The notes under the pieces are model-generated. The model saw only the letters and a program-made list of their open reading frames with translations. It was not told the origin of the DNA and ran no database searches. Positions 56,836-64,000 of a stretch of DNA of 64,000 nt are shown one piece after another. This DNA is from Kocuria rosea subsp. polaris. Its GTDB lineage: Bacteria; Actinomycetota; Actinomycetes; Actinomycetales; Micrococcaceae. The number at the start of each line of letters is the position of its first letter. The stretch's first letter is position 1. Both the position numbers and the translations under genes were made by a program. The stretch spans positions 54,533 to 118,532 of the forward strand of contig NZ_LQBK01000005.1 in assembly GCF_001483755.1 (NCBI RefSeq). Reading direction: 5' to 3'.

Positions 56836-58791
56836 GTGCCGAACACCAGTACGCCCGGAATCCCGGGCCTGTCGCCGGAGAACCAGGCACGCGTGATCAC
56901 CGCGTGCGTACGCCAGAAGGTGCAGGAGGGCCGGCCGGCGGACCTGCCGGGCACGGGGTGGGCGGACTTCGACCGCCGGTTCGACGAGCACTTCCCCCGG
57001 CTGACGCTGCTCTTCGCCGAGGTCTACGGCCACCGCGAGGACTTCCTCGAACAGCTGACCGGGCTCGGGCTGCAGCTGGCCCGCTCGTGGGCCGAGCGCC
57101 CCGACGACCTCAAGGCCCTGGACGCGCGGCGCGAGCAGGACCCCGCGTGGTTCGGCGCCCGGCAGATGCTCGGCGGGGTCTGCTACGTGGACCGGTACGC
57201 GGGGAACCTGCAGGGGATCCGCGAGCAGATCCCCTACTTCCGGGAGCTGGGCCTCACCTACCTCCACCTCATGCCCCTGTTCGAGGCGCCGGAGGGCAAC
57301 TCGGACGGCGGCTACGCGGTGTCGTCCTACCGCCGCGTGGATCCGGCGCTCGGGACCATGGAGGAGCTCGCCGAGCTGAGCCGCGAGCTGCGCCGGAACG
57401 GGATCAGCCTGGTCCTCGACTTCGTCTTCAACCACACGTCCGACGAGCACGAGTGGGCGCGCCGGGCCGCCGCGGGGGAGCGGGAGTACGAGGACTACTA
57501 CTGGATCTTCCCGGACCGCACCGTCCCGGAGCAGTTCGAGCGCACCACCCGGGAGATCTTCCCGGACGACCACCCCGGCTCCTTCACCCGGATCCGCGCC
57601 ACCGAGGAGGACCCCCGGTGGGTGTGGAGCACCTTCTACTCCTTCCAGTGGGACCTCAACTACACCAATCCCGCCGTCTTCCGGGCGATGGCCGCCGAGC
57701 TGCTCTTCCTCGCCGCCCAGGGCGTCGAGGTGCTGCGCATGGACGCCGTCGCGTTCATCTGGAAGCAGCTGGGCACCACGTGCGAGTCCCTGCCCCAGGC
57801 CCACGTGCTGCTGCGCGCCTACAACGCGCTGTGCCGGATCGCCGCGCCGGCCGTGCTGTTCAAGTCCGAGGCCATCGTCCACCCGGACGAGGTCGCCCGG
57901 TACGTCGAGCCCGGCCAGTGCCAGCTCTCGTACAACCCGCTCCAGATGGCCCTGACCTGGGAGGCGATGGCCACCCGTGAGCCGAAGCTGCTGGCGCAGG
58001 CCCTCGAGGAGCGCCACGCCCTCCCGCCCGGCACGGCGTGGGTGGACTACGTGCGCGGCCACGACGACATCGGCTGGACGTTCTCGGACGAGGACGCCGC
58101 CCGGCTCGGCGTGGACGGCCACGACCACCGCCGCTTCCTCAACGCCTTCTACACCGGACGCCACCCCGGCAGCTTCGCGGACGGCGTCCCGTTCCAGGAG
58201 AACCCCCGCACGGGGGACTGCCGCGTGTGCGGGACCACGGCGTCCCTGCTCGGCCTCGCCGAGGACCCTGGGCCCGCGGTGGACCGCGTCCTGCTCGCGC
58301 ACTCCGTCGCGATGAGCACCGGCGGCATCCCCCTCCTGTACCTGGGGGACGAGGTCGGCCAGCTCAACGACCCCGCCTGGAACGAGGACCCGGCCCACGC
58401 CGGCGACGCCCGGTGGGTGCACCGCCCGCCGCGGCCCGTCCAGGACTACGAGCGCCGCCACGAGCTGTTCTCCGTGCAGGGCCGGATCTTCGGGGGCATC
58501 CGCCGGATGGTCGAGCTGCGCCGGAACTCCCCGGAGTTCGACGGCAACACGCTCGTCCCGTTCGACTCGCGCAATCCCCACGTGCTGGGCTACCAGCGCC
58601 CCGGCGGCAACACCGTGGTGCTGTGCCTGGCCAACTTCTCCGACTGGTCCCAGTTCGTCACGGGCGAGACCCTCTCCGGGTTCCTGCCCCAGGCCGTCGA
58701 GCTGCACGGCAACACGGAGCTCGACCTGCGGCACGGACTGCTGCTCGACGCCCACGGGTTCCTCTGGATCCGCGTGGTCCCGAAGCACTGA
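56836..58791 (+). CDS. Amylosucrase-type glycoside hydrolase (GH13)
   Basis: GTG 56836 follows AAGGAG; GTG 56815 is in frame but lacks a site. The 651-residue enzyme has the GH13 residues at the spacing of Neisseria amylosucrase: Asp303 (nucleophile, LRMDAV), Glu345 (acid/base, KSEAI), His409-Asp410 (GHDD), and His200 (NHT). Asp157 and Arg526 match the pair that forms the sucrose pocket. It makes alpha-glucan and fructose from sucrose, or hydrolyses sucrose. It has no signal peptide. SMR genes start 4 bp later. Confidence 0.93.
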   Translation: MPNTSTPGIPGLSPENQARVITACVRQKVQEGRPADLPGTGWADFDRRFDEHFPRLTLLFAEVYGHREDFLEQLTGLGLQLARSWAERPDDLKALDARREQDPAWFGARQMLGGVCYVDRYAGNLQGIREQIPYFRELGLTYLHLMPLFEAPEGNSDGGYAVSSYRRVDPALGTMEELAELSRELRRNGISLVLDFVFNHTSDEHEWARRAAAGEREYEDYYWIFPDRTVPEQFERTTREIFPDDHPGSFTRIRATEEDPRWVWSTFYSFQWDLNYTNPAVFRAMAAELLFLAAQGVEVLRMDAVAFIWKQLGTTCESLPQAHVLLRAYNALCRIAAPAVLFKSEAIVHPDEVARYVEPGQCQLSYNPLQMALTWEAMATREPKLLAQALEERHALPPGTAWVDYVRGHDDIGWTFSDEDAARLGVDGHDHRRFLNAFYTGRHPGSFADGVPFQENPRTGDCRVCGTTASLLGLAEDPGPAVDRVLLAHSVAMSTGGIPLLYLGDEVGQLNDPAWNEDPAHAGDARWVHRPPRPVQDYERRHELFSVQGRIFGGIRRMVELRRNSPEFDGNTLVPFDSRNPHVLGYQRPGGNTVVLCLANFSDWSQFVTGETLSGFLPQAVELHGNTELDLRHGLLLDAHGFLWIRVVPKH

Positions 58792-58795
58792 CCCC

Positions 58796-59113
58796 GTGAG
58801 CGCGTGGCTGGTGCTGGTGCTCTCGGGCGTCCTCGAGGCGGTGTGGGCCTCCGCGCTCGCGGCCTCGGACGGGCTGCGCCGTCCCGTGCCCGCCGCGGTG
58901 TTCGTCGTGACGTCCGCCGTGAGCCTGGCCGGCCTGGCCCACGCCATGGCCGAGCTGCCCACGGGCACGGCGTACGCCGTCTGGGTGGGCATCGGCGCGG
59001 CCCTGACCGTGGCCTGGTCGATGCTGACCGGCCGTGAGTCCGCGACCCCCCTCAGGATCCTGCTGGTGCTCGGCATCGTCGGCTGCGTGATCGGGCTCAA
59101 GGTTGTCGGCTGA
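58796..59113 (+). CDS. SMR-family small multidrug/guanidinium exporter, subunit 1
   Basis: GTG 58796 starts 4 bp after the amylosucrase stop. The 105-residue, four-helix protein has the conserved membrane Glu in LSGVLEAVWA and a GTAYAVWVGIGAALTV helix 3, as in SugE/Gdx proteins. It should work as an antiparallel dimer exchanging protons for guanidinium or cationic drugs. A second SMR gene follows, so a heterodimer is likely. Confidence 0.92.
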   Translation: MSAWLVLVLSGVLEAVWASALAASDGLRRPVPAAVFVVTSAVSLAGLAHAMAELPTGTAYAVWVGIGAALTVAWSMLTGRESATPLRILLVLGIVGCVIGLKVVG

Positions 59114-59126
59114 GCCCGGGCCGGCC

Positions 59127-59483
59127 GTGCGGGACCGGCGCGCCCGCGCCTGGGCCCTGCTGGTGCTCAGCGGGGTCCTGGAGGCGGTCTGGGCCACCGC
59201 GCTGGGGACGGCCGAGGGCTTCTCCCGGCCGGGCCCCAGCCTGCTGTTCGCCGTGTCCCTCGTGCTGAGCATGCTCACCCTGGCGCGCGCCGCCCGGGTG
59301 GTGCCGATGGGCACCGCCTACGCCGTGTGGACGGGCATCGGCGCCGTGCTCACGGTCGCGTGGGCGGCCGGCACCGGGCAGGAGCAGCTCTCCTGGGCGA
59401 AGGCCCTCTTCCTGGCGGGGATCGTCGCGTGCGTCGTGGGCCTGCACGCCGCCGACCGGCCGACCGGAGCGGAGAGCGGGTGA
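59127..59483 (+). CDS. SMR-family small multidrug/guanidinium exporter, subunit 2
   Basis: The 118-residue protein has the same LSGVLEAVWATAL helix 1 and GTAYAVWTGIGAVLTV helix 3. GTG 59127 is preferred because it gives the normal family length; TTG 59103 inside the first SMR gene is an alternative. Paired SMR genes often need each other and insert in opposite orientations. No guanidine riboswitch is visible. The stop overlaps the MFS start. Confidence 0.9.
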   Translation: MRDRRARAWALLVLSGVLEAVWATALGTAEGFSRPGPSLLFAVSLVLSMLTLARAARVVPMGTAYAVWTGIGAVLTVAWAAGTGQEQLSWAKALFLAGIVACVVGLHAADRPTGAESG

Positions 59484-60778
59484 GCCGGGACCGCGGGGCG
59501 GGCGCACACCTCATGCTCGTGCTCACCGCCACGATGGCGGTGGGCCCGCTGCTGACCCACAGCCTCTCCGCGATGAGCCCCCTCGTGATCCAGGACCTGC
59601 AGCTCACGGAGACGCAGTTCGGGCTGCTCGCCACCACGACCTTCCTCGTGGCCGCCCTCACCGCGGTGCGCACGGGCCGCTGGGCGGACCGGCTGACCGC
59701 CCACACCCTGCTGGTCGTGATGTTCGGCGGGGCCGCGCTGGCCATGCTGCTCACCGCCGCCGCGCCGGGCTACACCGTGCTGCTCCTGGCCATGGTGCTG
59801 TCGGGGCTCGGGCAGGTCATGGCCAATCCCGCGACCAACCGGCTCATCCGCCTGCACGTGCCCGCCGCACGGCGTGCGAGCTGGCTCGGGATCAAGCAGG
59901 CCGGCGTGCAGGCCTCACAGCTCGTGGCGGGTCTGACCTTCCCCGCGCTCGGCCTGCTGCTCGGCTGGCGCACCGCCGTCCTGGTGGCGGTGGGCGTGGT
60001 GCTGCTCCTGCTCGCGCACGGCTGGTGGACGGTCCCCGACAACCACGCGGGCACCCCGGCGGGGCGCCCGCCCCGGACGGCGTCCCGGTCCGGGACGGCA
60101 CCGCGGTCCCGGACCCGGGCGGCCCTCACCTCCTGGGCGCCCCTCCGGTCCCGGGCCGCCCGCCGCTCCCGGAGCGCGCCGGCGCCCCCGTCCCGGCCCC
60201 CGATGCCCGGCGTCGTCCGCGCGTACGCGGCGGCCGCGGCCCTCACGGGGCTGGGGGCCCAGGCCGCCAACGTCTACCTGCCGCTGTACGCGCACCGGGA
60301 GCTGGGCCTCGACGTCGTCACCGCCGGGGCCACCGTGTCCGTCTCCGCGCTCGTGGGCATCGCCTCGCGCGTGCTGTGGGCCCGCGTGATGGACCGCCCG
60401 CGCGCGGACGGCTTCGTCCTGCTCGCCGGCATGGCCCTGGGGGCCGCGGCGAGCGCCGTGCTCCTGATCCTGGCACCCCTGCACCCAGGACTCGCGTGGG
60501 CCGTGTGGCCGGCGGCCGTCCTGCACGGAGGCGCGGCGCTCGCGGTGAGCGTGGTGGTGATGTCCGGGGCGATGCGCGCCGTGCCCGCCGAGCGGGTGGG
60601 GGCCTCCACCGGCGTGGTGACCATGGGTCTGTACGGCGGCTTCTGCGCCGGCCCGCTCGTCCTCGGCGGTCTGCTCCAGCTCACGGGCTCCTTCGCGGTG
60701 GGCTGGGCCGTGGTGCTCGCCGGCTACCTGGCCTGCGCGGGGCTCGCCGTCCTCGTGCGCTCGCGCGCACGCCGCTAG
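59480..60778 (+). CDS. MFS transporter
   Basis: GTG 59480 overlaps the SMR stop (GTGA). The 432-residue, 12-helix protein resembles the MFS_1/CynX group (LLTHSLSAMSPLVIQDL, GIKQAGVQASQLVAG). The central loop (about 195-240) is Arg/Ser/Pro-rich and probably disordered. The substrate is unknown. It ends the amylosucrase-SMR-SMR-MFS operon. Confidence 0.88.
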   Translation: MSRDRGAGAHLMLVLTATMAVGPLLTHSLSAMSPLVIQDLQLTETQFGLLATTTFLVAALTAVRTGRWADRLTAHTLLVVMFGGAALAMLLTAAAPGYTVLLLAMVLSGLGQVMANPATNRLIRLHVPAARRASWLGIKQAGVQASQLVAGLTFPALGLLLGWRTAVLVAVGVVLLLLAHGWWTVPDNHAGTPAGRPPRTASRSGTAPRSRTRAALTSWAPLRSRAARRSRSAPAPPSRPPMPGVVRAYAAAAALTGLGAQAANVYLPLYAHRELGLDVVTAGATVSVSALVGIASRVLWARVMDRPRADGFVLLAGMALGAAASAVLLILAPLHPGLAWAVWPAAVLHGGAALAVSVVVMSGAMRAVPAERVGASTGVVTMGLYGGFCAGPLVLGGLLQLTGSFAVGWAVVLAGYLACAGLAVLVRSRARR

Positions 60779-60895
60779 GACGTCCCCCGTCCGGGGGTGT
60801 GCCCGCCGGACCGCGCCCCGGTGACGTCCCCGTTCCGGCGGGCCGGGAGGCCCAGTGCGACTCTCCGTGACGTCCGGCACCGGCCTTCTCAACAG

Positions 60896-61085
60896 CTTCT
60901 CCACAGGCGTTGTCCACAGCGTGGATAACTTCCATTCGTGGAATTACGGCGTGGAACGCTCGGCGGAACCCGTCCTCACCTGCGACGGCGCGATTCCGGG
61001 CGAGCAGGGCGTACGAGTGTTCGATCTTTGCACACGGTCCTCCACACCTGTGGACAACGTTCTCCACCCCCTGTGCACGCGGTGG
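60896..61085. repeat. DnaA-box-like cluster C
   Basis: The spacer after the MFS gene has TTCTCCACA (60897-60905), a perfect TTGTCCACA (60910-60918), CGTGGATAA (60920-60928), TCCTCCACA (61038-61046) facing a perfect TGTGGACAA (61049-61057), and TTCTCCACC (61060-61068). Two segments are shared with cluster A: 60897-60918 (20 of 22 bases, with 5228-5249) and 61029-61058 (29 of 30 bases, with 5355-5384), at nearly the same spacing. No gene lies in 60779-61201. Confidence 0.75.
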
Positions 61086-61201
61086 GGGAGTGGCGCGGTG
61101 GACCACGGGTGAGGTAGTTGTGTGCACATGCGAATTCGATCCGTCCGTGCGCGACGCCCGTCCGAGCCGGGGGCGGACCCGACCGGGGACCAGGGGTCGC
61201 G

Positions 61202-61732
61202 GTGCTGACGGGCGCCACGACGTTCCGGCTGGTGGACACCGCGGTGGTCGCGGCGGATCCGCCGCTGGTGGAGCGCTTCCTGCTCGACCCCGGGTGCCTG
61301 CGCCGCTGGAACCCGATCCCGGAGCGGAACTACCAGGTCAGCACGGCCGTGCTCCAGCTCGGCACGTCGATCGAGTCCACGGTCCGCGTCGGTCCCCTCC
61401 GCTTCGGCTTCGTCAACATCGTCTCCGACCACGTCCCGGGCCGGCGCCTGGGGATGCGCACCACCAGGGGGCTGGTGGACCTGCTCGTCACCATCACCTG
61501 GGAACAGGTGGAGGGAGGCACCAGGATCGAGAAGGTCGTCGACGGACGGTTCACGGAGTCGAAGGCCTGGCTCTGGCCCCTGCTCGAGCCGGCCGCCCGC
61601 CGGAGCGCCCGCAACGCCCTGGAGACGCTCCGCCGGATGATCGAGACGGACGACTACGAGTTCACGGTCCCGTCCCAGCTGACCCCCCATCCGCCCCGCT
61701 GCCCGCTGGAGAGCCCGCCCGACTTCTTCTGA
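61202..61732 (+). CDS. SRPBCC-family protein
   Basis: The 176-residue protein has the START/polyketide-cyclase-like fold pattern: VVAADPPLVERFLLDPGCLRRW at the N-terminus, a run of beta strands, and a long C-terminal helix (RRSARNALETLRRMIE). The fold binds hydrophobic ligands; no ligand can be named. GTG 61202 is the likely start; a TTG at 61118 is in frame but would add sequence not typical of the fold. Confidence 0.75.
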   Translation: MLTGATTFRLVDTAVVAADPPLVERFLLDPGCLRRWNPIPERNYQVSTAVLQLGTSIESTVRVGPLRFGFVNIVSDHVPGRRLGMRTTRGLVDLLVTITWEQVEGGTRIEKVVDGRFTESKAWLWPLLEPAARRSARNALETLRRMIETDDYEFTVPSQLTPHPPRCPLESPPDFF

Positions 61733-61849
61733 GCCCCCGGCCCCGTGCGCCCGGGAGCGCACCGTACGCTGGTGGCGGAACCTCCTTGACCCCCGCTCGC
61801 GCGCGGGACGAGGGTGGAACCACACGACAGCTATCGAAAGGACTCTCCT

Positions 61850-62470
61850 ATGGCCGAGAAGTACACCCTTCCCGATCTCCCCTACGACTACGCGGCGCTC
61901 GAGCCCCACATCTCCGCGAAGATCATGGAGCTGCACCACGACAAGCACCACGCCACCTACGTGGCCGGGGCCAACACCGCCCTGGAGAAGATGGCGGAGG
62001 CCCGCGCGAACGGTGACGGCGCCGCCGCGGCCAAGCTGTCCAAGGACCTGCAGTTCAACCTGGGCGGTCACGTGAACCACTCGGTGTTCTGGCAGAACCT
62101 CTCCCCGGAGGGCGGCGACAAGCCGACCGGTGAGCTCGCCGCGGCGATCGAGGACCACTTCGGCTCCTTCGACGCCTTCCGCGACCACTTCACCTCCGCG
62201 GCCACCACGATCCAGGGCTCCGGCTGGGCGATCCTGGCCTACGAGCCCGTCGGCGGGAACCTGGTCATCGAGCAGATGTACGACCAGCAGAACGGCGTGC
62301 CGGTCGCCACCATCCCGCTGCTGCAGCTGGACATGTGGGAGCACGCGTTCTACCTCGACTACCAGAACGTCAAGGCGGACTACGTCAAGGCGTTCTGGAA
62401 CATCGTGAACTGGGCCGACGTCCAGGAGCGCTTCGAGAAGGCGCGCACGGGGGGCCGGTCCATCATCTGA
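61850..62470 (+). CDS. sodA: Superoxide dismutase, Mn/Fe type
   Basis: GAAAGGA precedes ATG 61850. The 206-residue cytoplasmic enzyme has all metal ligands: His29 (ELHHDKHH), His77 (GGHVNHS), Asp161 and His165 ([11 protein letters not shown]). The Gly-Gly before HVNHS and DQQN near residue 145 suit the manganese form. It converts superoxide to peroxide and oxygen. It is monocistronic with a strong terminator. Confidence 0.97.
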   Translation: MAEKYTLPDLPYDYAALEPHISAKIMELHHDKHHATYVAGANTALEKMAEARANGDGAAAAKLSKDLQFNLGGHVNHSVFWQNLSPEGGDKPTGELAAAIEDHFGSFDAFRDHFTSAATTIQGSGWAILAYEPVGGNLVIEQMYDQQNGVPVATIPLLQLDMWEHAFYLDYQNVKADYVKAFWNIVNWADVQERFEKARTGGRSII

Positions 62471-62512
62471 TCCCCACCCCGCACCGTCGGCGCCGCGAGC
62501 CCGACCCGCGAG

Positions 62513-62546
62513 CAGAGCCCCCGGACCGCACGGTCCGGGGGCTCTG
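62513..62546 (+). terminator. Terminator after sodA
   Basis: A perfect 15-bp stem (62513-62527 with 62532-62546) closes a GCAC loop. Confidence 0.88.
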
Positions 62547-62682
62547 TGCGGTCCCGGGGTTCTGCGCCGTCCGGGCACCGCGGGGGCGCGGGGCGTCACA
62601 CGAGCGGGAACCGGGTCCCCCCGGTGGGGCACAATGGCCGGGACCCTGTTCGCACTCAACGACGAGAGCACGAGGAACGCGC

Positions 62683-63864
62683 ATGACCGACGAGAACCAG
62701 CAGCCCGGCCCGATCACGTCCGAGGAGATCTTCGCCAAGCACGAGGGCGGGAAGCTCTCCGTGGTCTCGAAGTCCCCGCTGGCCACCCGTCGGGACCTGT
62801 CGATCGCCTACACCCCCGGGGTCGCGGAGGTGAGCCGGGCGGTGGCCGCCGACCCGGCCATGGCAAACACCCACACCTGGGCCGGCCGGCTCGTGGCCGT
62901 GGTCTCCGACGGCTCGGCCGTGCTCGGGCTCGGGGACATCGGCCCGGCCGCGTCCCTGCCGGTGATGGAGGGCAAGGCCGCCCTGTTCAAGACCTTCGCC
63001 GATCTCGACTCGATCCCGATCGTGCTCGACACCCAGGACGTCGAGGAGATCGTGCGCACGGTCAAGCTGCTGCGCCCGTCCTTCGGGGCGGTGAACCTCG
63101 AGGACATCTCGGCCCCGCGCTGCTTCGAGATCGAGAAGCGTCTCATCGAGGAGCTCGACATCCCGGTGATGCACGACGACCAGCACGGCACCGCCGTGGT
63201 CGTCCTGGCCGCCCTGCTCAACGCCGCGACCCTGGTGGGCAAGGACCTGGAGGGCTTAAAGGTCGTGATCGCCGGCGCCGGGGCAGCCGGCATCGCGATC
63301 ACCGAGATCCTGCTCGCCCAGGGGATCGCCGACGTGGTGCTGATGGACTCCCGCGGCATCGTCTCGCGGGAGCGCGACGACCTCAACGCGATCAAGGCCG
63401 GCTACGCGGCGCGCACCAATCCGCGCGGGCTGATCGGCGGGCCCAAGGACGCCCTGGAGGGCGCCGACGTGTTCGTGGGGGTCTCCGGCGGGACGATCCC
63501 GGAGGAGTACCTCACCGAGCTGGCGCCTGAGGCGATCGTGTTCGCCCTGGCCAACCCGGACCCGGAGGTTCTGCCCGAGGTGGCGGCGAAGTACGCCACG
63601 GTGGTGGCCACCGGGCGGTCCGACTTCCCGAACCAGATCAACAACGTGCTGGCCTTCCCCGGGATCTTCCGCGGCGCCCTGGACGCCGGGGCGGCCCGGA
63701 TCACCCCGGTCATGAAGCTGGCCGCCGCGCAGGCGATCGCGGCGATCGCCGCCGAGGACGGCCTGACCGCGGAGCACATCGTGCCCTCGGCCCTGGACCC
63801 CCGGGTGGCCCCGGCCGTGGCACAGGCCGTGGCGGCGTGCGTGCAGGAGACCACGGCCGTCTGA
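62683..63864 (+). CDS. NAD(P)-dependent malic enzyme
   Basis: The 393-residue enzyme is the short bacterial form without a phosphotransacetylase domain. It has SIAYTPGVAEVSR (catalytic Tyr), LGLGDIGPAASLPVMEGKAALFK (catalytic Lys), HDDQHGTAVV (metal-binding Asp), and a GAGAAGIA Rossmann motif. It decarboxylates malate to pyruvate. A weak GAGGAA site precedes the ATG. The nucleotide preference cannot be decided here. Confidence 0.96.
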   Translation: MTDENQQPGPITSEEIFAKHEGGKLSVVSKSPLATRRDLSIAYTPGVAEVSRAVAADPAMANTHTWAGRLVAVVSDGSAVLGLGDIGPAASLPVMEGKAALFKTFADLDSIPIVLDTQDVEEIVRTVKLLRPSFGAVNLEDISAPRCFEIEKRLIEELDIPVMHDDQHGTAVVVLAALLNAATLVGKDLEGLKVVIAGAGAAGIAITEILLAQGIADVVLMDSRGIVSRERDDLNAIKAGYAARTNPRGLIGGPKDALEGADVFVGVSGGTIPEEYLTELAPEAIVFALANPDPEVLPEVAAKYATVVATGRSDFPNQINNVLAFPGIFRGALDAGAARITPVMKLAAAQAIAAIAAEDGLTAEHIVPSALDPRVAPAVAQAVAACVQETTAV

Positions 63865-63911
63865 CCCGCTCCGCACCGGTGGCCCCGTGGGGCGGGACCT
63901 CCGTGCGGACC

Positions 63912-63957
63912 CGCGGGACGGGACGCCCGTGGCGCCTCGCGGGACAGGACACCCGTG
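63912..63957. repeat. Imperfect 20-bp direct repeat near the window end
   Basis: CGCGGGACGGGACGCCCGTG (63912-63931) returns at 63938-63957 with three changes, with a 26-bp period. It lies after the malic enzyme gene. A gene on either strand may begin or end just beyond 64000, but none can be called in 63865-64000. Confidence 0.6.
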
Positions 63958-64000
63958 CGGGCCGCTCCTCGCCCTCGATCTCGATGGTCCCGTCGGCCAC

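Noticed and set aside
62066..62078. GGTCACGTGAACC as a second parS site
   Set aside because: It lies within sodA codons for the conserved GGHVNHS ligand region and matches the consensus less well.
63710..64000. Leftward frame entering from the right edge
   Set aside because: It runs antisense through the end of the malic enzyme gene and becomes Arg/Pro-rich; only the first few residues look protein-like, so a partial gene cannot be supported.

Overview
The window is high-GC DNA (roughly 70% or more) with actinobacterial codon use, frequent GTG starts, many 4-nt ATGA/GTGA gene overlaps and several likely leaderless genes. The left end has the order DUF3566 protein, tRNA-Ile(GAU), DLW-39 micro-protein, tRNA-Ala(UGC), then cyclophilin and rhomboid genes. 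In Micrococcaceae this order follows gyrA close to the chromosomal origin. Protein-family content also fits Micrococcaceae, most likely Kocuria or a close relative; this is an inference and the species cannot be read from the sequence. No phage, IS, integrase, CRISPR or plasmid gene was seen, so this looks like ordinary chromosome.

Layout. 1-5.2 kb: post-gyrA housekeeping block. 5.2-7.7 kb: a DnaA-box-rich spacer, then an OmpR-type two-component system. 8.2-12.4 kb: GntR/FCD regulator with alcohol dehydrogenase, an MSMEG_6728-type protein and an MFS exporter. 12.5-17.7 kb: TPP enzyme, sugar porter, ROK repressor, glutaredoxin-like protein. 17.7-28.2 kb: spacer with a parS-like palindrome, PAP2 phosphatase, MMPL exporter, universal stress protein, APC permease, nitronate monooxygenase, POT peptide transporter, aldo/keto reductase, sirtuin. 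28.3-35.4 kb: a complete Mrp-type Na+/H+ antiporter operon (A with fused B, then C, D, E, F, G) translationally coupled to a MOSC protein. 35.5-40.1 kb: membrane protein, MarR/DoxX pair, ABC exporter, YetF-like protein. 40.3-44.2 kb: double Lrp-type regulator divergent from a DUF5058 / membrane protein / M20 hydrolase operon. 44.3-52 kb: gcvP-gcvT-gcvH-glyA-sdaA under a tandem glycine riboswitch. 52-56.4 kb: small proteins and an osmoprotectant ABC transporter. 56.4-64 kb: second DnaA-box cluster, amylosucrase with two SMR genes and an MFS gene, third DnaA-box cluster, SRPBCC protein, superoxide dismutase, malic enzyme.

How the genes work together. The glycine operon is a self-contained route: the riboswitch senses glycine, GcvPTH splits it to CO2, ammonia and methylene-THF, GlyA condenses a second glycine with methylene-THF to serine, and SdaA deaminates serine to pyruvate. 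The Mrp operon and the osmoprotectant importer both serve salt and alkali tolerance. The MarR/DoxX pair, SOD, universal stress protein and glutaredoxin-like protein suggest redox stress handling.

The most unusual signal is a set of three intergenic clusters of DnaA-box-like sequences (about 5.23-5.40, 56.52-56.66 and 60.90-61.07 kb). All three contain the same head-to-head pair built around a perfect TGTGGACAA, and two share a 30-bp segment with one mismatch. They look like related dispersed DnaA-binding loci outside the usual oriC position.
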